DNA from: Anastatus disparis
Lineage: Eukaryota; Arthropoda; Insecta; Hymenoptera; Eupelmidae
Length of the DNA stretch: 64,000 bases
Direction of reading: 5' to 3'
Assembly: GCA_017163975.1 (NCBI GenBank)
Contig: JAFFSR010000374.1
Coordinates: 756,501 to 820,500, forward strand
A model generated the notes under the pieces. That model was not told where the DNA came from and searched no databases. It worked only from the letters and a program-made list of their open reading frames with translations. Positions within the stretch are counted from its first letter, which is position 1. Every line of letters begins with the position of its first letter. The position numbers and the translations under genes are program-made. This document shows, piece by piece, positions 1 through 10,785 of the stretch.

Positions 1-458
1 TCCAAAGTAGAAAAGACAGCAGATACACCTGCCTTAAGATTAGAAAATTCCAATGGCACAAGACCACCCAGTACCAAGTCAGAAGCCCTTTCAATACGAA
101 GCTGCTGTGCTTTCAAAGCATCACATCGCTGTGATAGAGTTCTAAGATGATCCATATTAATAGCAGAGTATGTTCCAGATATTGTTGTATTGGTAGTAGT
201 AGCAAGCACCTTCTTAACTCTTTCCTTTAGCTCTTCTTGTTCGCGACAGACCTGGTCAAGTTTGGCTTCATTCTTAGTAATTCGCTTGTCAAATGCAGTA
301 GAAAGTGCACTAACTCTTGACTCAAGAACAAAAAATTTATTAGCTAGCACAGTAAGCAGACTGCTCACCTTGGAAACAGAGGATTCCATTGAGTCCAATT
401 TATCCAGCTTATTCATCTTCTCAAGTATCGTAGTAAAAATATTATTAAATTGCTGCAT
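1..458 (-). CDS. LINE copy A ORF1, partial (coiled-coil RNA-binding-type protein)
   Basis: Reading the minus strand from an ATG at 458-456, the frame stays open to the window edge, about 152 codons. The protein begins MQQFNNIF and continues through a heptad-like, charged region (LEKMNKLDKLDSME, then ALSTAFDKRITKNEAKLDQV) typical of LINE ORF1 coiled coils. The matching frame in copy C is broken by small indels, so copy A is the better-preserved ORF1 of this subfamily. Unlike copy B it has no PHD-type zinc finger: in-frame sequence starts only shortly before the coiled coil, and the DNA upstream of the ATG looks non-coding. A role in binding the LINE RNA is inferred from the family. The C-terminal half is missing. 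Confidence 0.75.
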   Translation of the reverse strand, partial: MQQFNNIFTTILEKMNKLDKLDSMESSVSKVSSLLTVLANKFFVLESRVSALSTAFDKRITKNEAKLDQVCREQEELKERVKKVLATTTNTTISGTYSAINMDHLRTLSQRCDALKAQQLRIERASDLVLGGLVPLEFSNLKAGVSAVFSTL

Positions 459-1203
459 ATCTATTTAAATAAATAGAATGAACTATCAAAATTCAAGAAA
501 TCCAGTAAAACAAAATTGTAGCACTCAAAGAAACAGTAATGGTGTAGTATTAAATATGCTAGTGGAGTAGCAGCATAACATGTATGTTATGAAGATGTTA
601 GTCCGTCAATAACTTAGTGGAAATTCCTAGAAGGTGGAGAAACAGCATAATAATACAGATCTGAATTACACGTAGTTAATAACTTATAATAATGACAAGT
701 GGAAAAGCACCTTAAATATGAGACTCCACAGTCATTTACCAATCAAGTTACAAATTTAATACTCAAGGCAACCAAGAAATGGAGCCACTGATATCAAAAT
801 TGTGCATATATTGAACGAAGCAAGCCAGCAAGTAATTTTTAGGTTGGGATGCAATAAATACAAACAATTGCATTTAATGCAATTGAAACACTATGCCCAC
901 ACAGAGACACTAACTACACTCCACAGAGTACCAAGCCAAGCAGCAAATCTCAATAAAAAAGATTGAACAGCAAAAGCAGGAAATAAAAAATAGTAGTGTG
1001 ACTATTTATGCTTTAGAATTAGAAAAATCGCCCAGAGTCCAAGAAATGCAGTTGCAATTTGCAAGAAAAATATAGCCAAGGCTTCAGGACTCCTATGGGT
1101 CGACTTTCTGAAAAAAAATTTCACTTAGCAGAGTGATAAAAATAATTAAGAAGAAAAAAAGCAAGAGCAGAAAAAAGCGTGTGTGTCGCTACTTACGCTA
1201 GAA
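1..1203 (-). mobile_element. LINE copy A, 5' portion (cut by window start)
   Basis: This is the 5' end of a non-LTR retrotransposon on the minus strand; its ORF2 and 3' end lie outside the window. It is closely similar throughout to the 5' part of copy C (about 10,340-11,349), including the end motif GTGTCGCTACTTACG just before the GA tract. Positions 459-1203 are the non-coding 5' UTR. The right edge abuts (GA)n, after which the 3' end of the next LINE copy begins. Clade assignment (CR1/Jockey-like) rests on the ORF2 of copies B and C. Confidence 0.85.

Positions 1204-1238
<35 letters not shown>
1204..1238. repeat. (GA)n microsatellite between LINE copies A and B
   Basis: A nearly pure GA tract with two AAA interruptions, lying exactly between the 5' end of copy A and the 3' end of copy B. 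On the LINE sense strand it reads (TC)n. It is probably residual target sequence of the LINE. Confidence 0.95.
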
Positions 1239-1415
1239 TTTGTTTATTTCATGTACAGTATGTTGTGCAATTTACATAATACAGTGTATACATTAGATTA
1301 TAATTTTATATATAATAATGAGCAAAAATAAAAAACCTTAAAACAGTGATAAATTTTAAATACATTTAACGAAATTAATATAAATATGATTTTAAAATTA
1401 GCGTAATGGCAGAGG

Positions 1416-1878
1416 TCAATCCTCTAAGGAAAGATAGTATGCCAATGCAGATGATTTGAATGCAAGGAGCGATGGAGAGTTACGGATTGGATCAGGAAAT
1501 TCATTCCATAGGAATGATGAAGTGACTAAGAAAGATCCATTATAATATTCAGTGAGAGCCGGTAGAACAGTCAATGGCCTCACAGCACCCCTCAATGTCC
1601 TCACAGATTGGTTCCAATTATACCTGGAGTAAAGATAAGAAGGTGCTGTATTCGAAAACATTTTGTAGAGGACGGATGAGGTAAAATAGAGTTCAGTGGA
1701 GTAGTGGCTAAGGCGCGTGACTCGTATTCCCGTTGGCGCGGGATCGATTCCCCGTCTGGTCGCTTTTTCGCTGTCTCTGCCGTGGGCTGACACCACGTTA
1801 AATAATACGTCAAATTATGTTGTTTTAAAAATGAATTTCTATGTGTTAAAAAGGGCAGTAATGCCCGTAGATATAATG

Positions 1879-1915
<37 letters not shown>

Positions 1916-2226
1916 TTCCTTCTACCAGAGGTAGATAACCAGCCAAGCTTTGAACGATGAAAGGAAACATGCTCACGTCTGCCAATACCATACACATAAC
2001 GAATACCAGAGTTGATGATTCTCTGAAGCCTCAAATCAAGTTCAGCCGACAAATCACAATAAACGAGGCAGCAGTAGTCTATGAGCGGAAAAAGCAAAGT
2101 TTGAATAAGATGTTTGCGTAATGCAATATTAGTGCTTTTTCTTAAGAAATTTAGCCTATAAAGCAATGAAAATGTTTTATTACAAACCTGAGCAATGTGC
2201 TTCTTCCAATTCAGTTTACTGTCCAG
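1416..2226 (-). pseudogene. LINE copy B ORF2 C-terminal region, split by a SINE
   Basis: Two minus-strand reading frames (2,166 down to about 1,913, and about 1,690 down to 1,416) match consecutive parts of the copy C C-terminal region at 7,340-6,861. The first carries LIDYCCLVYCDLSAELDLRLQ, the second RTLRGAVRPLTV and SSFLWNEFPDPIRNS. The latter resembles the W-N-x-L-P-x-x-[IL]-R motif that closes ORF2 in CR1/Jockey-type LINEs. The inserted SINE at 1,690-1,912 separates the two pieces. The protein cannot be made from this locus. Confidence 0.8.
1690..1912 (+). mobile_element. tRNA-derived SINE with poly-A tail
   Basis: A short non-coding insert in LINE copy B, antisense to it. A pol III A box (TGGCTAAGGCG, 1,705-1,715) and B box (GGATCGATTCC, 1,741-1,751) lie about 30 bp apart, as in tRNAs. 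An unrelated body follows and then an uninterrupted run of 32 A at 1,881-1,912. Alignment by eye to copy C shows the LINE continuing on both sides. The flanks share AAAATA, a likely short TSD that cannot be separated from the tail. The long pure A run suggests a recent insertion. Confidence 0.85.
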
Positions 2227-3315
2227 CTAAACCCTAAAGTCACGAACCTTCGATTCAAACTTAATAATAGTACCATTCAGTGGGACACCAGTAGTCGGAA
2301 CAGAAGACAACATATTAACATAATAATAAGATCTATTAATTATGGCCTTAGTCTTACTGACATTTAACTCAAGGTGATTTCTAGTAGCCCAATTAGAAAT
2401 AACATCAGCATGAGCGTTCATAATGGATATAAAAAGGTCCAACTTATCAAGAGGAAAATGGACATATACCTGCAGATCATTAGCATATATTAGGTATTGT
2501 ATGCCAGAATTGAAATCATTAGCAACATCATTTATATAAATAGAAAATAACAACGGCCCCAATACAGATCCTTGAGGAACTCCTCTGTTAAGAGTAAGAT
2601 AATTGTACGTGTTACCATCCTTATCAATAACAGCCTGTCGTTGACCTGAGAGGTAAGAGGCAAACCATCTGATAACTGTGATAGAGACATCAAGTGAAGA
2701 CATTTTTTTAAGAAGAATAGCATGGCTCACAGTATCAAATACCTTATTGAAATCAAATAGTAAGAGCATGGTGACATAGCGTCTATCCATATTAAGCCTG
2801 ATATCATCCATTAACCTCAACAAGGCTGTCTGAGTACTATGCCCAGTCCTAAAACCAGCCTGCCGCAGATACAACAGCTGTCTAGTAGCCAAGTATTCAT
2901 ACAATTGCTGATGAACAAGACGCTCAAGTACCTTTGATATAAATGACAATAGAGAAATAGGGCGAATATCACTCATAGATGGTGGAGGAGAAACCTTATT
3001 GATAGTCTTAACTAGAGACATCTTCCAACATGTTGGAAAAAGACCCTCCCTTAGAGAATCATTAAAGATTCGACGTAAGAATTGTCCAATTACAGGGAAC
3101 GCGGAATTTATAAATGATTGAGGAATGGCATCCGGACCTCTAGCCTGCGAAGAAAAACTGCGCACAGCCAGACCAACCTGAAACAAAGATACCTCAGAAA
3201 ACTTAAACATTGGTTTATACGGTTCATTTTCAGTTAAAGAGTTCAAATAATCAGAGATTGATGTAACCGATTGATTAGATGCTACACTGGAAAAGTAACG
3301 ATTAAGTCCGTCCAC
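2227..3315 (-). pseudogene. LINE copy B ORF2, reverse transcriptase domain
   Basis: A 362-codon open stretch holding most of a non-LTR reverse transcriptase. Visible motifs in order: ARGPDAIPQSFI near residue 58, SDIRPISLLSFISKVLERL near 114, GFRTGHSTQTALLRL near 155, LLLFDFNKVFDT with the first catalytic Asp near 188, GVPQGSVLGPLLF near 246, and YANDLQ near 279. The family has F/YADD at the last site; here the first Asp is Asn, so the polymerase should be inactive. Frames upstream (3,828-3,499) and downstream (2,166-1,846) are fragments of the same ORF2 separated by frameshifts. Confidence 0.88.
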
Positions 3316-4400
3316 AGAGAAGGAGTGACGAGAAGTATTAGCACTAGAGCAAATACCGAGATTCCTCAGCTCCTTCCAGATTTGTTTAGAATCAGTGAGC
3401 CCAGAGAGTCTATCATGATAATAAAGGAGTTTGGAAGACTTAATGCTCTTATGGGCACGATCACGTGCAGCTCTATAGCTGAGTAAGTCGAAGTGAAGTC
3501 ATGAGCGTTTGTAGCGTCTATAAAGCCTATTTCTCTCGTGAACCAAGCCATGATGCTCTGCAGTGATCCATGGACGACGTTTTACACCCTGTCGAACCTT
3601 TTTGATAGGCACACATAGGGCAATAGCTTCATTTAAATAGCCATAAAGGCAATCAAGTCGAGTCTCAAGAGAGGAATCACCGCCACAGATAGAGCAATTC
3701 AGTGAGCTAAAGTAGTCGAGCAATCTGGCATCATCAACACCTTTATAGTCTCGATAGGAGAAATCATTAGGTACAGGCTTAGAGAGAGAGAGAGGACTTA
3801 ACAGTGGCTGGAATAAGATCATGCCCATCTATAAATGGTACATTGGTCTTCCAATAGTCAAGCAAGGAATCATTTGCATCTACGAGGCATAAATCAAGCC
3901 AAGTATCAGATGTGGCAGTATGATGGGTTGCACCATAAGGCACAGAGAAGAGTGCATTTTCCCTAATAGACCCTTCAGAAACACAAAGTCGTCAGAATCA
4001 ACAGAAAGGTTAGTATTGAAATTTATTGAAGGTTAGTATTGAAAATGAAATCGCCTAAGATGATTTTTGTACTATAATCGTGCATATGAGATGTCAAATC
4101 TGGTATGAAATCAGTTCCAGCTAGAAATGGTGCATGAGGTGGCCTGTAGACTACGCCAACAAAAATAGGAGAAACCACATCAGCTACCATTCGAAGAACA
4201 CAGGCGTATGGAATCTAAAGAGCAATGAACATATAGAGCACCACCACCACCTCTAGTATTACGATCTTGCCTGAAGAGCACATAGTCATCGAGAGCAATT
4301 AGAGAGTCACAGACAATCTGACCCAGTTTTGTCTCTGTCACAGCTATTATATGAAAATAGGAGTGAGAAGCCAAGAATAGACCGTTATCAGTGGTGAAGT
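3316..4400 (-). pseudogene. LINE copy B ORF2, endonuclease and linker region, heavily broken
   Basis: Minus-strand fragments correspond to the intact-looking endonuclease of copy C. At 4,374-4,180 the reading shows SHSYFHIIAVTETKLGQI and RQDRNTRGGGGALYVH, the start of an apurinic/apyrimidinic (AP)-type endonuclease with its catalytic-region Glu. The stretch about 4,150-3,840 keeps diverged pieces of the GDFNTH-like and Asp/His regions but has no long frame. At 3,828-3,499 is the linker with RRPWITAEHHGLVHERNRLYRRYK. The duplicated words around 4,010-4,040 (AAGGTTAGTATTGAAA twice) show a small internal tandem duplication. Confidence 0.75.
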
Positions 4401-4492
4401 GTTTTGTAATGGCAGATAAACAGAATTGTTAGTAGATAATAGAGAGTTAGTCAGGAAGGGAGAAGAGTATGGACTTACCATAGTATCGCTAA

Positions 4493-5755
4493 TCAATCTG
4501 TCTTCTTGTTGTCGGAGGATGTTATCCTTGCTAAAAAAGATTCAAGGTCAACATCGGTAGCAATGCGTACAAGCACATTATCCTTCCTCCTTCTTGCGTA
4601 TATCACGCTATTTCGTACGAACGTAATAAAGTTATACTTTTCATCCTTGGCTTTTTCTAGGACACGCAGCTTCAACTGATGTAACGAAGCAGGCAAGTAC
4701 TCGTTAATGTTGATCACAGATGGTGTTAGACTCAACAGTCTTGATGTCGGGCGGCAGATGATCGTTTATTTTCGAAGAAACCAGTTTTCCAAATTTAACC
4801 TTAGCGCCAATAACAGCATGAGCCAATGAGGTACTCTTCAAAGTGACAAGCAAGGGTACAGTAGACGGACGATCCCGCTGCTGCGGAGATGTAGTAGTTA
4901 AGGAGGTAGACACTGATGCTTCAGCATCTGTAGATGAAATAGCGGCAACAGATCTGTTTGCAGCCAAAGAGCGCCTGAGAGATCGAACTGATGTTATATC
5001 AACAAGAGAGAACCCTGAGTCAAGCGTAGTAAGCACAGCAAAGACAGCAGACCTCAGATCCTTCAATTCTTCAGGCACAAATTCTCCAATTACTAGGTCT
5101 GAGGATCTCTTAATACGCACTTGTTGTGCAGCCAAGGCCTCACATTGTCGTGACAAAGACCTGTTGGCTTTATCCAACTCCTGCAGCTTAACAGATAAAG
5201 GCTCAGCTGAAGATACGTCAGAAAATGCGGCAAGCAAGTTAACCACCTTCATCCTTAGCTCCTGCTGCTCACTACGGACCCGCTCCAGCCTAGCCTCATT
5301 TTCGCTGAACACTCCTCGAATGTTGCATTGATGGTGTCTACACGTGACTCAAGCGCTGAGAACCTACCATCAAGAGCAGTGAGCTGGGATCCAATAGAAG
5401 TCATCTTGTCATCCATGGAATCCAGCTTATCTAGCTTATTCATTTTCTCCAAAATTGAAGACAGAATATCGTTTGTCGGCATGAGTGGTGATGGTGATGA
5501 TGTTCTTGATATAGCTGGCGAAAGTGTTGCATTAAGCGTAGAGGAGAGCGAGCCAGTTCGGTGCGGAAAACAATCAGGACTTGCAGACGCCAAACATGAG
5601 GAGCATACCCATATAGATTTATTATCCTGGTCTCTAACAGCTGTGAATGAAGTGCAGGAGCTATGAAAAGTCTTATCACAGCTACCACAAACTTTAGGCT
5701 TAGATGTGTAAAAAAAAGCCCTTAGACAGAAGCTGCAGTGTGTTGATGGCGGCAT
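4493..5755 (-). pseudogene. LINE copy B ORF1 with N-terminal PHD-type zinc finger
   Basis: Three overlapping minus-strand frames make one ORF1 with two frameshifts. The first (5,755 down to about 5,300) starts MPPSTHCSFCLRAFF and holds a Cys4-His-Cys3-like array (C7, C10, C23, C26, H31, C34, C51, C54), a PHD finger as seen in CR1-group ORF1 proteins. A coiled coil follows (KMNKLDKLDSMDDKM). The second frame (5,312-4,704) continues the coiled coil and a Ser/Thr-rich linker. The third (4,735-4,493) is a basic region resembling the RRM-like C-terminal part of LINE ORF1. Frame changes are near 5,300 and near 4,735. Confidence 0.82.
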
Positions 5756-6626
5756 AATTTATGAAGTGTGACGGAAAACACGAAAGTAAGAGAGTGAAAG
5801 CTCCTTAATAAGTGAATAGAATTACTATTGAGGAAGAAAGAAATATAGGAAAAAATATGATAAGTCGTAATAAATAGTAAGTGGCCAAACAACTTAATAA
5901 TAAATTAATTTATGTGATAAAGTTGTTACATACTAGTTTCAAGTAAAATGATATGACTGGATAACAGTGGATAAACATTTTAAATTATTATAGATAATGC
6001 AAAAAATTAGGCAAATTAAATAATGAATTAAGCTAGTAAGGTAAGTAGAAAAACAGCGAAATATCAAGTTTGAAATTCGCGCGACTTAATGATTAAAGAC
6101 TATAAGTAGTGGAAAACCACCTTAATTGTCAATTGTCGTTGATAAGAGTTATCCACCAAGTGAAAAACTAGTGAGAATGAAATGCAATGGATGGAGATGG
6201 TAATTTAAGGTTGTAGAATTTTACTACAGAGAAATTAGTGACAAAAATTTGAGGTTATGTTACACTCTGGAATTAAAGAATGATAAAAAAATGCACTTAA
6301 CACAATTGCAAAACTGCACCACACACCACCAAGCAATCCAGGCAAAAAATAGCAAAAAAAAACAACAGCAGAACAACAGCAGGATCGTTCCGCAACAGCA
6401 ACAGCAGCAAGAAAAAAGTAGCCAGAGACAGCAGTGCAGCAACAAGGAAATCGTCCAGAAGTCCAAAAAATGCAGCAGTAAGATGCATGCAAATGCAGCT
6501 AATGCCCACGGACCCCTTCAGACGAGCTCCTGAAAACAGATTTCACTCCGCAAAGTGAAAAAAAATTTCGTTAAAAGCGATATCAGTCGAGAGCGAAAGC
6601 AAGACGATGTGTCGCTACTTACGTCA
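5756..6626 (-). other. LINE copy B 5' UTR
   Basis: About 870 bp of AT-rich non-coding sequence between ORF1 and the GA junction. It includes a CAG/CAA-rich stretch at 6,360-6,480 that creates several spurious reading frames. It shares short blocks with the 5' UTRs of copies A and C (the GTGGAAAA..CACCTTAA block and the terminal GTGTCGCTACTTACG) but is otherwise diverged, so B belongs to a different subfamily. Confidence 0.7.
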
Positions 6627-6628
6627 AG

Positions 6629-6659
<31 letters not shown>

Positions 6660-6679
6660 AAGAGAGAGAGAGAGAGAGA
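6627..6679. repeat. (GA)n microsatellite between LINE copies B and C
   Basis: A GA tract with a few GATA interruptions, lying exactly between the 5' end of copy B and the 3' end of copy C. It is the second of three such junctions. Confidence 0.95.
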
Positions 6680-6860
6680 TAACTAAATTTATTATATGTA
6701 CATTATGCTGTCAAATTAATTACAGTAATGCATTAGAATTAATAAAATTAATATAAAGCACAATAATAATAATAAACAGTAAAAAAGAAAACAGAAATCA
6801 AGCAAATATATCAGTAAAATAAACTTTATAGCAATAAAATCAATACGATATAAAACAGTT

Positions 6861-7447
6861 TTATAAATTAGCATAAAGCAGAGGTCCGCTCTCCAAGGCA
6901 AGGTAGTGTGCAAATGAGGATGTCTGAAATGTCATGAGCGAGGATGAGTTGCGTAAAGTCGCAGGGAGATCATTCCATAGCCGCGAGGAAGTGACCAGGA
7001 ACGATTGTAGGCGATACTCAGTGAATGAAAAAGGAATGGTCAAAGGTTTCACATCACCCCTCAAGGACCTCACCGGCCGGCTCCACTGATACATAGAATA
7101 CAAATAAGATGAAGTACAAGATAAGAACATCTTATACAGAAACGTAAAAGAAAAATAGTTTCTTCTACCCGCAGTGGATAACCAGCCTAATGAGAGCCTA
7201 TAAGCAGAGATGTGCTCACGCCTACCTACACCGAAGATGTAACGTATACCAGAATTGGTGATCCTCTGAAGTCTAAGGTCAAGCTCAGCCGAGAGGTCAC
7301 AGTAAACCAAACAGCAGTAATCCAGAAGTGAAAACAACAATGCTTTTATAAGATGTATAAAAGAGCAAACGTGGTGCTCTTTTTGAAGAAGTTAAGTCTG
7401 TAAAGCAGAGAAAATGACCTATTACACACTTGTGTAACGTGCTCTCT
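6861..7447 (-). pseudogene. LINE copy C ORF2 C-terminal domain
   Basis: A 159-codon frame (7,340-6,861) follows the reverse transcriptase after a frameshift near 7,350-7,450. It contains LLDYCCLVYCDLSAELDLRLQRI, GIRYIFGVGRREH, RSLRGDVKPLTI and SSRLWNDLPATLRNSSSLMTF. This is the usual C-terminal signature of CR1/Jockey-type ORF2 proteins and ends the coding region about 180 bp before the GA tract. Confidence 0.8.
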
Positions 7448-8974
7448 TTAGTTAAGCTTACTGTCCAACCAAACACCCAGACTACGAACAGAGGACTCAA
7501 ATCTAATATTAGCACCGTTTAACGGAACGCCAGTTACAGATGATGAGGACAGCATATTTATATAAAAATAGGAGCCAATAATTATTGCCTTCGTTTTGTC
7601 ATCATTCAATTTCAGATGGTTATCAGAGGCCCAATTTGAAATGAGAACAGCATGATCACTCATGACATTAGTATAAGCGCTAAGTTCAGAAATCGGAAAA
7701 TGCATATAGACTTGCAAGTCGTCAGCACATATCAAATGCTGTACAACAGAGTAAAAGTTGGCAGCAGCGTCATTAATATAAATAAAGAATAAAAGTGGTC
7801 CAAGCACAGAACCTTGGGGTACTCCTGTATTCAGAGTTACAAAGTCAGACGCATTACCATCAGAGTCAACAACAAACTGCCGTCTATCAGACAAGTAAAA
7901 GGCAAACCACCTGACAACAGTGTGCGAAACATCGAGAGAAGTTAGTTTCCGAAGCAGAGTGACATGGCACATAGTGTCAAATGCCTTGCTAAAATCAAAT
8001 AACAGAAGTATAGTTACATAACGACTGTCTATGTTGAGTCTTATGTCCTCTGTCAGTTTGAGCAAAGCTGTTCGGGTACTATGTCCAGTTCTAAACCCAG
8101 TCTGATGAGAATCCAACAGTTGTCTGGTGGACAAGTAATAATAAAGTTATTGATAGACGAGACGCTCAAGAACCTTGGACATTAATGACAACAAGGAAAT
8201 AGGTCGTATGTCACTCATACTGCGTGAAGAAGAGACCTTGTTGATTGTGGTAATCAACAAGATCTTCCAACATGAGGGAAACACATACTCACGAAACGAA
8301 TCATTAAAACTATGACATAGCAAGGGACCAATGACTGGAAAAGCCCCATGAACAATCGACTGAGGGACCACATTAAACCCCCAAGTCTGAGAAGTAGAAT
8401 GACATATTGCCATCCTCACCTCCTTCAAAGTAACCTCATTAAACCTGAATAAAGGCTTATAAGACTCATCTACATTAATAGTATTCACATACTGAAAAAC
8501 AGAAGGGGCAAGTGGATCAAACGCAATCCCACCAAAGTATCGATTAAGCTCATTTATAGGAAATGAGTGTCGCGAGTTGATATCAGTAGAACACATACCA
8601 AGGTTCCTGAGCTCTCTCCAGATCTGTCGCAAGTCCGTAATACCCGACAGTCTGTCATAGTAATATAACAGTTTAGCTGATTCAATGCACTCATGTGACT
8701 TGTCCCGAGCAGTCTTATAGCATAGTAAGTCAGTATACAGTCGAGTACTTTTGTAGTGTCTATAAAGTCGATCTCTCTCATTCATTAAGCGACGATGTTC
8801 AGAGGTGATCCACGGACGATGAGCCCTACCCTGCCTAACCTTCCTGACAGGCACGAATTCTGCAATTGTCTCATTGAGATGGTTGTAAAGACATTCAAGG
8901 CGAGCAGAAAGAGAGGAATCACCATCACATGTAGCGCACCTTAAAGAGCGAAAATACTGGTGCAACATCATCAA
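7448..8974 (-). pseudogene. LINE copy C ORF2, reverse transcriptase region
   Basis: Two frames, 8,974-8,147 and 8,134-7,448, are separated by a stop/frameshift near 8,140. The first carries the linker and RT fingers (RAHRPWITSEHRRLMNERDRLYRHYK, then TINKVSSSRSMSDIRPISLLSLMSKVLERLV). The second carries HQTGFRTGHSTRTALLKL, LLLFDFSKAFDT (first catalytic Asp), GVPQGSVLGPLLF and CADDLQ, where both Asp of the active site remain although the preceding aromatic residue is Cys. The catalytic core is thus intact by motif, but the frame is not. Confidence 0.88.
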
Positions 8975-9780
8975 CAGACTTGTAATCCGGAAAGGTAAAG
9001 TCTTTAAGCATTGGTTTAGAGTTAAAGGACTTAACAGTCGCAGCTATGAGATCGTGGCCGTCAATGAATGGTATATCAGTCTTCCGAAAGTCGAGTACAA
9101 TGTCGTTGGCATCGACAACACACAAATCAAGCCAGGTCTCAAAAGAATAAGTATGATGAGTTGTGCCATAAGGAAACAAGAAAAGTGCATTCTCAGTAAT
9201 CCCACCTTTAAGAAACTGAGAGTCATCAAATTCAACATACAAATGAGTATTGAAATCACCGAGGATGATCTTCGAACTATAATTATGCATATACGATGTT
9301 AAATCAGGTATGAAATCTGTGTTAGCCAAGAAGGGAGCATGTGGTGGCCTGTAGACTACACCACCAAAAATAGGTGGAGCCAAGTCCAGAGAATTAACCT
9401 CACAAAACAAATATTCAGGAAGACCAGGCTTACCACTCCATTTACCAGAAGAAGAACAAAGGCGCCGCGAAGTAATAGAGTTGTGATTATATAAAGCAAC
9501 ACCACCGCCTCTAGTGTTACGATCCTGCCTGTGAAGCACATAGTCATCAAGCTCTATCAGAGAGTCACTAACAATCTGGCCCAGCTTGGGCTCAGTTACA
9601 GCTATAACATGGAAGTAGGGGCGAGAAGCCAGAAAGAGTCTTATCATCTCAATGTGTGCTCTAATAGAGTTAGCATTGAAATGACAAACTCTGAGACCAT
9701 CCTTTGCAGTGAAATGATTATTAATGAATGATGAAACAGGATTATTAGTAGAAAGTGGTGTATTAGAGAGAAGTGGAGGA
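8925..9780 (-). pseudogene. LINE copy C ORF2, AP-type endonuclease domain
   Basis: The frame open from before 9,647 down to 8,925 encodes the nicking endonuclease used for target-primed reverse transcription. In-frame sequence upstream of the 9,647 Met reads LRVCHFNANSIRAHIEMI, so the true start is upstream, near or overlapping the ORF1 stop. Motifs: AVTEPKLG (catalytic-region Glu), RNTRGGGVALY, GGVVYRPPH, ILGDFNTH (Asp/Asn) and IDGHDLI near the C-end, where the family usually has SDHxxI. The domain ends in a frameshift near 8,960 leading into the RT region. GA/TC target specificity would reside mainly here. Confidence 0.85.
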
Positions 9781-9808
9781 GAGAGTGGACTTACCCCAGT
9801 ACTAGTAG

Positions 9809-10785
9809 CTACGGTGCTGGACTGACGCTGACCAGCTTCGCCTTAGCTAAAAAAGCATCCAGATCCTCGACAGAAGCGACTTGGGTAGAAGCATCCTCAT
9901 TCTTCCTTCTCACAAAAATTCTTCCATTTTTCACGGCTGAAAGAAAATTTAGTTTCTTGTCTTTTGATTTTGTAAGTACTTTTATCTTCAGCTGATGCAG
10001 TGAGGGAGGAAGGAATTCGTTGATGTTGATTAACGTAGGCGAAAGAGCAGTGACGCATTTAGCTCCGGAAAGAAGATTTTCACCAATCTGAGAAGTATGA
10101 AGTCTCCTAGTCTTAATCTTAGCAGCTATGATCCCACATGGAAGTGCAGGACTCTTTATTGTTACAAGCAGTGGCACAGTTGAGAAACGGCGATTACGCT
10201 GCCGTGTAGAAGGGGACATCACTTTAGATGATGTACCAGCATGAATAACAGCAGTAGTAGAAGAAGTTGAGATGAAAGAGTCAGAAACCGAACGTCTTAG
10301 TGGTCAAACAGATTTTATATCCTCAATTGAGAAACTAGCATTCAAAGTAGAAAAAACAGCAGATACACCAGCCTTAAGATTAGAAAATTCCGATGGCACA
10401 AGAACACCCAGTACCAAGTCAGAAGCCCTTCAATACGAAGCTGCTGTGCTTTTAAAGCATCACATCGCTGTGATAGAGTTCTAAGATGATCCAAATTAAT
10501 AGCAGAGTCTGTTCCAGATATTGTTGTATCGGTAGTAGTAGTAAGCACACTCTCAACTCTTGCCTTCAGCTCTTCTTGTTAGCGACAAGTCTGGCTTTAT
10601 TCTTAGTAATTCGCTTGTCAAATGCAGTAGAAAGTGCACTAACTCTCGACTCAAGAACAGAAAATTTATTAGCTAGCACAGTAAGCAGACTGCTCACCTT
10701 GGAAACAAAGGATTCCATTGAGTCCAATTTATCCAGCTTACTCATCTTCTCAAATATTGTAGTAAAATATCATTAAATTGTTGCA
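9809..10785 (-). pseudogene. LINE copy C ORF1
   Basis: The 3' part (10,222-9,809) is an open frame of 137 codons with VPLLVTIKSPALPCGIIAAKIKT and NINEFLPPSLHQLKIKVLTKSKD, matching the C-terminal part of copy B ORF1. The 5' part (about 10,785-10,230) aligns with copy A ORF1 but has frame-disrupting indels, including early loss of frame after LQYLRR. There is no PHD finger at the N-terminus, as in copy A. Its stop lies about 30 bp before the first in-frame ORF2 sequence, which is in another frame. Confidence 0.78.

Larger units (their letters stand above)
1239..6626 (-). mobile_element. LINE copy B, near full length, degraded
   Basis: A non-LTR retrotransposon of about 5.4 kb on the minus strand. 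It contains a 5' UTR (about 5,760-6,626), ORF1 (5,755-4,493) with PHD finger, ORF2 (about 4,400-1,416) with endonuclease and reverse transcriptase, and a short 3' UTR ending in AATAAA followed directly by (TC)n rather than poly-A. Frames are broken in many places and a SINE sits in the ORF2 C-terminal part. Motifs such as GVPQGSVLGPLLF, the PHD in ORF1 and the C-terminal RLWN-type region fit the CR1/Jockey group. The 5' terminus shares GTGTCGCTACTTACG with copies A and C. Confidence 0.9.

Noticed and set aside
4843..5666. Plus-strand frames of 162 and 112 codons
   Set aside because: Antisense shadows of LINE copy B ORF1.
6249..6533. Gln-rich 94-codon protein
   Set aside because: Translation of the CAG/CAA-rich 5' UTR of LINE copy B, opposite to the LINE coding strand.
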